12,688 nucleotides of DNA from RBG-16-66-20 sp964616875. Its GTDB lineage: Bacteria > Pseudomonadota > Gammaproteobacteria > Burkholderiales > SG8-39. Position numbers and translations under genes: made by a program. The notes below the pieces were generated by a model. It was not told where the DNA came from and searched no databases. It was given only the letters and a program-made list of their open reading frames with translations. Where the stretch lies: NCBI GenBank assembly GCA_964616875.1, contig CAZTSJ010000013.1, forward strand, positions 1-12,688. The letters are read 5' to 3'. Of the stretch, positions 1-5,842 are shown piece by piece; positions within the stretch are counted from its first letter, which is position 1, and every line of letters begins with the position of its first letter.

Positions 1-495
1 GAACGGATGGTTGAAGGGGTTCAGCTTCGCCACCACGCCATAGGGCTGGCGGCGCGTGAAGTTCATGTGGCGCGGCCCCTGCGAGCTGGTGGTGCCCTTC
101 ACCTCGGTGATGAGGCCGGCGAAATACTCCAGGCTGTCCGCGGTCCAGTGCATGTCGCCTTCCATGCCCTTCACTGCGTTGCCTGAATCCACCGCGTCGA
201 TGAGCGCGAGGCGCTTGGCTTGCTCTCGCACCCGCTTCGCCCAGGCCTCAAGGCACTTGGCGCGCTCCTTGATGCCGACCTTGCGCCATTCGACGAAACC
301 CTTGGCCGCAGCCTTGACCGCGAGGTCGACGTCGTTAGCGTCCGCGTAGGGCACCTCGCCGAGCTTGCGGCCAGTGGAGGGGTTGATCGTGGGAAACGTG
401 CGGCCGCTGGTCGCTTCCGTCCACCGCCCGCCGTAATACAGGCCGCGCGGCTTGTAGCCGAGATCCGGCTCATCGATTTTCAGTTGCGCGCTCAT
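1..495 (-). CDS. Aldehyde dehydrogenase, N-terminal part (candidate phosphonoacetaldehyde dehydrogenase), cut by window edge
   Basis: Only the first 165 residues are visible; the C-terminal two thirds, including the catalytic Cys and Glu, lie outside the window. The visible part is a typical NAD(P)+-dependent aldehyde dehydrogenase N-terminus: a YYGGRW start of the fold, INPSTG near residue 37, an LEYFAGL stretch near 122 and the NPFNHP motif (159-164) that opens the cofactor-binding segment. The ATG (495-493) overlaps the TGA of the upstream alcohol dehydrogenase as ATGA, with no clear Shine-Dalgarno sequence, so translation is probably coupled. Its place after phnA, opposite phnW, makes oxidation of phosphonoacetaldehyde to phosphonoacetate (the PhnY step) the best guess. 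The N-terminus reads more like general betaine-aldehyde-type enzymes than the Sinorhizobium PhnY as I remember it, so the substrate is inferred from context. The family is certain; the substrate is not. Confidence 0.85.
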   Translation of the reverse strand, partial: MSAQLKIDEPDLGYKPRGLYYGGRWTEATSGRTFPTINPSTGRKLGEVPYADANDVDLAVKAAAKGFVEWRKVGIKERAKCLEAWAKRVREQAKRLALIDAVDSGNAVKGMEGDMHWTADSLEYFAGLITEVKGTTSSQGPRHMNFTRRQPYGVVAKLNPFNHPF

Positions 496-1568
496 GGGAT
501 GATCGCCGCGCGCAGCACCTTGCGCTCCGCGGCGTCCTGCATCGCCTGCCCTACGTCCTCCAGCTTGTACTTGCCGTCCACCAGATCGTGGAAGGGAAAG
601 CGCTTGCGGTTGGTGACGACGAAATCGAGGGCCTGGATCAGGTGCCGCGGGTGGTAGTTGTGCACGCCCGAGAGCGTGATGAGCTTGCGCAGGATCTTGT
701 TCGCGTCGATCTTCACGAATGCGTCCGGGTTCACCAGCCCGCCGAGCACGTAGCGCCCGCCCGTGCGCAACATCTCGATACCCGCGGGAATCACGGCGGG
801 GTCGCCACAAAGCTCGATCACCGCATCGGCGCCTTCCGGTTTGCAGAGGTCTTTGATGTTTTTAATGTCGTCAGAATTGAAAACATGGTCGACGCCGAAC
901 TTCGCCGCCAAGTCGCGGCGCGCCGCCACTTTATCCACGCCAATCACCATCCGCGCACCGCGCGACTTGCAAATCGCCGCGGCGTAGAGGCCGAGCAGCC
1001 CGAGGCCCTGCACCACCACGGCGTCGCCCATGGCGATGTGCGCCTTTTCCGTCACGCAAATTACGGTCGCGACGCCGCAGTTGATCGGCGTCGCCTCCTC
1101 GTCGGTCAGCTCCGCGGGCAGCTTCAGGATCCAGGAGCGCGGCAGGATGTAGCAGTACTCGCCGAAGCCGCCATGATGGTGCGGGTCGGTCGCGACCGCC
1201 ATGTGGCCGTACTTGTCGACGCCAGGTGATTTCTGCGGCAGGTCCAGCACCTCGGTGTGGTAGCTGTCGCCGGGGATAAAATACTCGCTCCAGGTGATGC
1301 GGTCGCCGAGCGCGAGCGCCTCGCCGCGCATGTCCTGCTTCACCTTGTCACCGAGCGCGACGATGGTGCCGATAATCTCGTGGCCGAGCACGCCCGGGCA
1401 GGGATTGGGCCGGTTGCCCAGATAGGAGTGGATATCGGAGCGGCAGATGGTCGACATGCGGATTTTCACCAGCACCTCGTCCGGCCGCGGCGGCCGGATC
1501 GGGAAGGCGCGGATCTCGAAGGGTTTATTCGGCGCGTCGTAGACCGCCAGTTTTCCGGAAGTCACCAT
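492..1568 (-). CDS. Zinc-type medium-chain alcohol dehydrogenase associated with phosphonate catabolism
   Basis: 358-residue MDR-superfamily dehydrogenase. The GroES-like domain (about 1-150) carries catalytic zinc ligand candidates Cys42 (ICRSD), His63-Glu64 (GHE) and Cys164 (INCGVAT). The Rossmann domain has GLGLLG at 188-193, and Asp212 at the end of the second strand suggests NAD+ preference. The four-cysteine structural-zinc lobe is absent: there is no Cys between residues 58 and 138. The LPQK...KYGH stretch resembles a clade I know as phosphonate-catabolism-associated alcohol dehydrogenases (HpnZ-type), whose substrate is not established. The frame stays open upstream to 2138, but that part lies inside phnA in another frame. 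The start at 1568 is preferred because MVTSGKLAVYD begins the domain and its ATG shares one base with the phnA stop (TAATG). The downstream overlap with the aldehyde dehydrogenase suggests an alcohol-aldehyde-acid relay. Confidence 0.92.
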   Translation of the reverse strand: MVTSGKLAVYDAPNKPFEIRAFPIRPPRPDEVLVKIRMSTICRSDIHSYLGNRPNPCPGVLGHEIIGTIVALGDKVKQDMRGEALALGDRITWSEYFIPGDSYHTEVLDLPQKSPGVDKYGHMAVATDPHHHGGFGEYCYILPRSWILKLPAELTDEEATPINCGVATVICVTEKAHIAMGDAVVVQGLGLLGLYAAAICKSRGARMVIGVDKVAARRDLAAKFGVDHVFNSDDIKNIKDLCKPEGADAVIELCGDPAVIPAGIEMLRTGGRYVLGGLVNPDAFVKIDANKILRKLITLSGVHNYHPRHLIQALDFVVTNRKRFPFHDLVDGKYKLEDVGQAMQDAAERKVLRAAIIP

Positions 1569-2830
1569 TACTGCTGCGCGCCGTTGATCGCGTATTCGAA
1601 AATCTGGTAGCTCTTCAGCGTCGCCGCGCCCGCCTTGAGCTTGTACTCGTCGTTCAGCGGCGCGCTCAGGATGAAGGGAACCTTCGCCTCGGAAACGCCG
1701 CCGTGGGTGCGCAGGCGGTGGCCGTCCAGCCCTTTCAGATCGTGTTCCGCTTCGGCGCCGCCGATACAGAATCCGGCCTCCGATATCACCACCACGTCGG
1801 CCTCGCGGTCCTCGGGCAGCTCGTGCACGCGGCAGGCAGTCTCCTTGTCGAGCACCGATTCGATGCCAGGCATGCTGTGGATCGCCGCGATCACCTGTTG
1901 CGGCGTCGCCTTGCCGGTGCACCAGACGCGCACAAAGCCGCCGAGCGCGCCATGGTGGCCGACGAACGCATCGGTGATCGGGCAGATCACGCGCGTGTCG
2001 CCCTTGCCAAACTTCGCATCCAGTACGTCCTGCAGCCAGATCACGTTGGGTTTGCCGGCCGCGTTCGACTTGTCGTTCATGCCGTGGTCGGCAGTCAGCG
2101 CGACCACTGCGCCCAGGTCGGCCAGGCGCCCGAAGCACTTGTCCAGGTACTGGTAGAAGCGCCGCGCTTCGGCTTCTTCGGGCGCGTATTTATGCTGCAC
2201 ATAGTCCGTGAGCGAGAGATAGAGCAGGTCCGGGCGGTTTTTTTCCAGCAGCTTGATGCCGGCTTCGAGCACGAACCACGACAGCTCCATCGAGTAGATG
2301 CCGGGCTGCGGCATGCCGACGAATTCCAGCACGTTGTCGATGCCGTTTTCCTTCAGGCTGCATTTGCCGGCGAATTCGGACGAAAAACTGATATTACCCT
2401 TCGACACGTCGAGGTTCTTGCCGAGCTGCTTGCGCAGCTTGTCCTTGGCGGTGATCGATACGACCTTGGCGCCGGCATTGGCGAATTGCGCGAGGATGGT
2501 GTCGCCGCGCAGCAGCTCGGGCCCGGTCATCACGATCGCCTGTCCGGTCTTGACGTCGAGGTAATAGTTGCCGGAGATGCCGTGCCTGGAAGCGGGCGTG
2601 CCGGTGATGATCGACATGTTGTTCGGGCAGGTGAAGCTGGGCATGGTGCCGTCGGCGACCACGCTGAAGCCCTGCTGCATGAAGCGCGCGATGTTGGGGA
2701 TCGAGCCGTCGGCGAGGAACTGGCGCAGATAGGCGGGATCGCCGCCGTCGATGCAGACCACCACCACCGGCTTTTTCGGCCAGCGGTACTTGACGCCGTT
2801 GACGTCTATCAATGCTTTGTCTTTAGCCAT
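1568..2830 (-). CDS. phnA: Phosphonoacetate hydrolase
   Basis: 420-residue alkaline-phosphatase-superfamily enzyme that cleaves the C-P bond of phosphonoacetate to acetate and phosphate, using two zinc ions in the cytoplasm. The metal and catalytic residues can all be placed: Asp28 (CIDGGD), nucleophile Thr67 (PSFTCPNN), Asp209 and His213 (LTDYVQHK), Asp248-His249 (TADHGMNDK) and His376 (LRTHGG). The spacing closely matches the structurally known PhnA of Sinorhizobium (positions recalled from the literature). The start at 2830 is supported by GGAG about 8 bases upstream (GGAGTAAATGC-ATG); a longer reading would run into the regulator gene. It lies 22 bases after phnR and overlaps the alcohol dehydrogenase by one base. 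PhnA is the final step of the PhnW-dehydrogenase-PhnA route and implies growth on AEP or phosphonoacetate without C-P lyase. Confidence 0.96.
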   Translation of the reverse strand: MAKDKALIDVNGVKYRWPKKPVVVVCIDGGDPAYLRQFLADGSIPNIARFMQQGFSVVADGTMPSFTCPNNMSIITGTPASRHGISGNYYLDVKTGQAIVMTGPELLRGDTILAQFANAGAKVVSITAKDKLRKQLGKNLDVSKGNISFSSEFAGKCSLKENGIDNVLEFVGMPQPGIYSMELSWFVLEAGIKLLEKNRPDLLYLSLTDYVQHKYAPEEAEARRFYQYLDKCFGRLADLGAVVALTADHGMNDKSNAAGKPNVIWLQDVLDAKFGKGDTRVICPITDAFVGHHGALGGFVRVWCTGKATPQQVIAAIHSMPGIESVLDKETACRVHELPEDREADVVVISEAGFCIGGAEAEHDLKGLDGHRLRTHGGVSEAKVPFILSAPLNDEYKLKAGAATLKSYQIFEYAINGAQQ

Positions 2831-2852
2831 GCATTTACTCCAATTGGAAAGT

Positions 2853-3554
2853 TCAGGCCGCGCGCGCCGGCGATTTGGCAAGCACCTTGTGCAGCCGCTC
2901 GCGGCTCAGCATCACGTGCTCGTAGAGCAGCCGCTCGGCGAGCTTCTCGTCGCCTTTGGCCACCGCGTTGACGATCGCCTCGTGGTCGCGCGTGGAAACC
3001 GGGATGTTCTCGGCGCTGCGCGCAATCGTTTCGCGGCGGTACAGATCGAGTTCGTTCACCACGCGGCGGTAGTTGGCCTGCAGCGTGCGGTTGCCGGCCG
3101 CGGCGACGAGCAGCTCGTGAAATTCGACATTCAGCGGGTAATACGCCGCCGCGTCCCCGGGCTGGCCGCCGCGGCGGCCCACCACGTGCATCTTCTTCAC
3201 CACGGCGCGGATTTTCTCCACCTGCTCCGGGCGGATACGCTTGGCCGCGAGGCGCCCGATGAGTCCCTCGAGCGCGGCACGCACCTCGTAGATTTCATTC
3301 GCTTCCTCGAGCGACACCTGGCGTACGAACACGCCGCGGTTCTTTTCGGTGCGCACGAGGCCGGACTGGTCGAGCGCGCGGAACGCCTCGCGCACCGGGC
3401 CGCGCGAGACGCCCAACGCGCCAGCGAGTTCGGCTTCGTTCAGCTTCGAGCCCGGCTTGAGCTCCCCGGCGTGGATGCGCCGCTCCAGCTCGCGCTGCAC
3501 CAGCATGGCGAGCGAGTTCTGCTGCAGCAGGTCGATGGGGGTGGGGGCGGCCAT
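2853..3554 (-). CDS. phnR: GntR-family (FadR/FCD) regulator, PhnR-like
   Basis: 233-residue transcription factor. The N-terminal winged helix-turn-helix (about 13-80) contains LNEAELAGALGVSRGPVREAF, the GntR recognition-helix signature, followed by the wing NRGVFVR. The C-terminal all-helical FCD domain (about 86-220) has possible metal or ligand residues Asn142, His146 (NVEFH), His191 (DHEAI) and His213. It matches the type of GntR regulator found beside AEP-degradation genes in Burkholderia and relatives. It is first in the minus-strand operon and diverges from the transporter operon, so it probably controls both through the inverted repeat at 3586-3601, with a phosphonate or pathway intermediate as effector (inferred). 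The start at 3554 (MAAPTPIDLL) is chosen from domain length. It has no strong Shine-Dalgarno sequence, and upstream in-frame codons would translate the operator. Confidence 0.9.
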   Translation of the reverse strand: MAAPTPIDLLQQNSLAMLVQRELERRIHAGELKPGSKLNEAELAGALGVSRGPVREAFRALDQSGLVRTEKNRGVFVRQVSLEEANEIYEVRAALEGLIGRLAAKRIRPEQVEKIRAVVKKMHVVGRRGGQPGDAAAYYPLNVEFHELLVAAAGNRTLQANYRRVVNELDLYRRETIARSAENIPVSTRDHEAIVNAVAKGDEKLAERLLYEHVMLSRERLHKVLAKSPARAA

Positions 3555-3566
3555 GCGGAGGTTGCC

Positions 3567-3595
3567 ATTGGGCCCGGTTGATTGTAGATTGTCAA
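3567..3595 (-). promoter_or_regulatory. Candidate promoter(s) for the phnR-phnA-dehydrogenase operon
   Basis: Read on the minus strand, a perfect TTGACA (3595-3590) lies within the inverted repeat, with a weak CCCAAT 17 bases downstream (3572-3567). A better -10, TACAAT (3586-3581), lies between them but lacks a good -35. Either would place the operator over RNA polymerase contacts, consistent with autorepression. Which element is used cannot be decided from sequence. Confidence 0.4.
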
Positions 3596-3601
3596 CAATC
3601 T
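3586..3601. promoter_or_regulatory. Inverted repeat, candidate PhnR operator
   Basis: AGATTGT-CA-ACAATCT has perfect 7-base arms around a 2-base centre. Its core TTGT-CA-ACAA fits the general TnGT-n(0-3)-ACnA pattern of FadR/FCD-type GntR operators. It lies 32 bases upstream of the regulator start and 95 bases upstream of the transporter start, inside the minus-strand promoter elements. GATTGT is also repeated 7 bases to the left (3580-3585), which may be a half-site. Binding by the adjacent regulator is inferred. Confidence 0.65.
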
Positions 3602-3624
3602 TTCGAACCTGCCACACTTGCAGC

Positions 3625-3653
3625 CTGTCACCGCAGCGCCACAAAACTGCAAT
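3625..3653 (+). promoter_or_regulatory. Candidate sigma-70 promoter for the transporter/phnW operon
   Basis: CTGTCA (3625-3630) and TGCAAT (3648-3653) are separated by 17 bases; each matches consensus at four of six positions. A start near 3660 would leave a leader of about 37 bases before the gene at 3697. The inverted repeat would then lie upstream of the -35. This is a weak match offered only because the operon must start in this region. Confidence 0.3.
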
Positions 3654-3685
3654 AAGCTAGATAAGCCACGTACCGAAATCCAAAA

Positions 3686-3692
3686 AGGGGGA
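3686..3692 (+). promoter_or_regulatory. Ribosome binding site of the AEP-binding protein gene
   Basis: The purine run AGGGGGA lies 4-5 bases before the ATG at 3697. It is the clearest Shine-Dalgarno-like sequence in the intergenic region and fixes the start, which is followed directly by a signal peptide. Confidence 0.7.
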
Positions 3693-3696
3693 TTCC

Positions 3697-4722
3697 ATGA
3701 AAGCATTTCTAAGCCTGATTCTGTCCATTGCCGCGGCGTTCGCCGCCGGCGGCGCCGCCGCGCAGGGCAAAACGCAATTGCTCGTCTACACCGCGTTGGA
3801 AACCGACCAGCTCAAGGCCTATGAGCAGGGTTTCTACAAGGAGTACCCCAATATCGAAATCCGCTGGGTGCGCGATTCCACCGGCGTGATCACGGCGAAG
3901 CTGCTGGCCGAAAAAGCCAACCCGCAGGCCGACGCCGTGATGGGGGTCGCCGCCTCTAGCCTCGCGCTGCTCGACTCGAACGGCATGCTGGAGCCCTACG
4001 CGCCGCTCAACCTCGATGCGATCATGGCCAAGTTCCGCGACTCGAAGAACCCGCCCGCCTGGTTCGGCATGGACGTGTGGGGAGCGACGGTGTGCTTCAA
4101 CACGGTGGAAGCCAAGAAGCGCAACATCACGAAGCCCGAGACTTGGAAAGATCTCACCAAGCCTGAGTTCAAAGGCCAGGTGGTGATGCCCAATCCGGCC
4201 TCCTCCGGCACCGGCTTTTTCGACGTCATAGCCTGGTTGACGATCTGGGGCGAGAAAGGCGGCTGGGAGTACATGGACAAGCTGCACCAGAACATCGCGC
4301 AGTACACCCATTCGGGCTCCAAGCCCTGCAACCAGGCGGCCGCGGGCGAGTTCGTGGTGGGCATCTCGTTCGAATACCGCGCCAACACCAACAAGGCGAA
4401 GGGCGCGCCGATCGATCTCGTATTCCCGAAGGAAGGCCTGGGCTGGGACCTCGAAGCCTTCGCCATCCACAAGGGCACCAAGAAACTCGCCGCCGTAAAG
4501 CAGCTCGCCGACTGGGCCTCGAGCAAGAATGCGATGATCCTCTACGGTAAGAATTTCGCCATCACCGCGCAGCCCGGCGTCGCCGAGCCGCTGGCGAACG
4601 TGCCCAAGGACTACGAAGAGCGGCTGGTGAAAATGGACTTCAAGAAGGCCGCCGACAGCCGTGCGCGCATCCTCGCGGAGTGGACCAAGCGCTACGACAG
4701 CAAGTCCGAGCCGCGCAAGTAA
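3697..4722 (+). CDS. phnS: Periplasmic 2-aminoethylphosphonate-binding protein of ABC transporter
   Basis: 341-residue type 2 periplasmic binding protein of the iron(III)/AEP-binding family. A signal peptide is clear: Lys2, a hydrophobic stretch (about 4-17), then AAA followed by Gln23 as a signal peptidase I site. The mature part begins with TQLLVYTALETDQ, typical of the first strand and loop of this fold, and shows DAVMGVAASSLALL (about 79-92) and SSGTGFFDV (about 169-177), regions that in this family contribute to ligand binding. Downstream ATPase and fused permease genes and phnW in the same operon support AEP as ligand. It corresponds to the group often called PhnS2, distinct from the Salmonella PhnS. 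Other aminoalkylphosphonates are possible ligands, and an iron-binding role is less likely given the neighbours. Confidence 0.9.
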   Translation: MKAFLSLILSIAAAFAAGGAAAQGKTQLLVYTALETDQLKAYEQGFYKEYPNIEIRWVRDSTGVITAKLLAEKANPQADAVMGVAASSLALLDSNGMLEPYAPLNLDAIMAKFRDSKNPPAWFGMDVWGATVCFNTVEAKKRNITKPETWKDLTKPEFKGQVVMPNPASSGTGFFDVIAWLTIWGEKGGWEYMDKLHQNIAQYTHSGSKPCNQAAAGEFVVGISFEYRANTNKAKGAPIDLVFPKEGLGWDLEAFAIHKGTKKLAAVKQLADWASSKNAMILYGKNFAITAQPGVAEPLANVPKDYEERLVKMDFKKAADSRARILAEWTKRYDSKSEPRK

Positions 4723-4726
4723 CCGT

Positions 4727-4756
4727 GTGGCGGGACGCGCCGTGGCGGGACGCGCC
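4727..4756 (+). repeat. 15-base perfect tandem duplication covering the phnT start codon
   Basis: GTGGCGGGACGCGCC occurs twice in direct succession (4727-4741 and 4742-4756). Both copies begin with GTG in the ATPase frame, so there are two equivalent start codons and the N-terminus may begin MAGRAVAGRA or MAGRA. The repeat begins five bases after the stop codon of the upstream gene. Confidence 0.9.
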
Positions 4757-5842
4757 GAACCCTTCCTGAGGCTGGAGGGAATCCGCAAGGAGTTCGGCGC
4801 CTTCACCGCCCTGCGCGACATCCGGCTGGAAGTCCCGCAGGGCGAGTTCGTCTGCTTCCTCGGCCCCTCGGGCTGCGGCAAGACCACGCTGCTGCGGATC
4901 ATCGCCGGGCTGGAGGAGCAGAGCGCGGGCTCGATCCACCAGAACGGCCGGGATATTTCGGCGCTGCCGCCGGCGCAGCGCGACTACGGCATCGTTTTCC
5001 AGTCCTACGCGCTGTTCCCGAACCTGTCGATCTACGACAACGTCGCCTACGGCCTGGTCAACCGCCGCGCCGGGCGCGCCGCGATCGACGCCCGTGTCAG
5101 CGAGCTGCTGCAGCTCGTCGGCCTGCCCGACGCCGGCGCGAAATACCCGGCGCAACTCTCCGGCGGCCAGCAGCAGCGCGTCGCGCTGGCGCGCGCCCTC
5201 GCCACCTCGCCAGGGTTGCTGCTGCTGGACGAGCCGCTCTCGGCGCTGGATGCGATCGTGCGCGTGCACCTGCGCCAGGAAATCCGTGCCCTGCAGCAGC
5301 GCCTCGGCGTTACCACCATCATGGTGACGCACGACCAGGAGGAGGCGCTCTCCATGGCCGACCGCATCGTGGTCATGAACCAGGGCGTGATCGACCAGAT
5401 CGGCACGCCGCTCGAAATCTACCGCGAACCGGCGACCCCCTTCGTCGCCGATTTCGTCGGCAAGGTGAACATGCTCACGGCGACCGTCGAGTCCCCGGGC
5501 CGCGTCAGGATCGGCCGGCGCAGCTTCGAGGGCGCGGTGTGCAACGGCTCGCCCGGGCGCAGCGTGCGCGTGTACCTGAGGCCCGAGGACATCGTCGCGC
5601 GCCCCATCACCGGAGGTGATCCTAAATTATCAGATGGCGACAGCAATGTGATCGACTCGACGATCGAAAAGGTCGAGTTTTTGGGATCTTATTGTCTTGT
5701 CAAAGTAAGCGCCCAAGGCATGGAACAAACGCCCCTGACGGTCTACCTGTCGCTCAATTTCCTCTCCGAGCAGGGTCTGGCCGCGGGCAGCCCGCTCAGG
5801 CTGCGCGTCCTCGCCGAGCGCATGCGCATTTTCGAAACCTGA
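4727..5842 (+). CDS. phnT: ABC transporter ATPase for 2-aminoethylphosphonate
   Basis: ATPase subunit of the AEP importer. With the GTG at 4727 it has 371 residues. Motifs are Walker A GPSGCGKT (46-53), Q-loop Gln92 (FQSYALFP), signature LSGGQ (144-148), Walker B LLLLDEP (164-170), D-loop SALD (172-175) and H-loop His202. The region after about 235 is a TOBE-type regulatory domain containing YLRPEDI, as in importers of the PotA/FbpC class. The start is uncertain: GTG codons at 4727 and 4742 lie in a tandem duplication. An ATG at 4661 is in frame but overlaps the binding-protein gene by 62 bases and adds a low-complexity segment, so I reject it. The TGA overlaps the permease ATG by one base (TGATG). 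A stretch of about 90 bases near 5621-5710 is much poorer in GC than its surroundings. Confidence 0.92.
   Translation: MAGRAVAGRAEPFLRLEGIRKEFGAFTALRDIRLEVPQGEFVCFLGPSGCGKTTLLRIIAGLEEQSAGSIHQNGRDISALPPAQRDYGIVFQSYALFPNLSIYDNVAYGLVNRRAGRAAIDARVSELLQLVGLPDAGAKYPAQLSGGQQQRVALARALATSPGLLLLDEPLSALDAIVRVHLRQEIRALQQRLGVTTIMVTHDQEEALSMADRIVVMNQGVIDQIGTPLEIYREPATPFVADFVGKVNMLTATVESPGRVRIGRRSFEGAVCNGSPGRSVRVYLRPEDIVARPITGGDPKLSDGDSNVIDSTIEKVEFLGSYCLVKVSAQGMEQTPLTVYLSLNFLSEQGLAAGSPLRLRVLAERMRIFET

Noticed and set aside
1569..2138. N-terminal extension of the alcohol dehydrogenase to 2138
   Set aside because: The extra 190 residues are a frame-shifted reading of phnA. The dehydrogenase fold begins at the ATG at 1568, which overlaps the phnA stop.
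1703..2971. 422-codon plus-strand frame opposite phnA
   Set aside because: It is the antisense shadow of phnA and crosses the phnA/regulator boundary; all catalytic residues of PhnA are on the minus strand.
3599..3612. GGTTCGAAA on the minus strand, resembling a tRNA T-loop
   Set aside because: No acceptor stem, anticodon arm or CCA-end context is found around it, so it is not a tRNA or tRNA remnant.
3709..4902. 397-codon antisense frame opposite the binding-protein gene
   Set aside because: The plus strand has a ribosome binding site, signal peptide and family match; the antisense product shows no recognisable domain.
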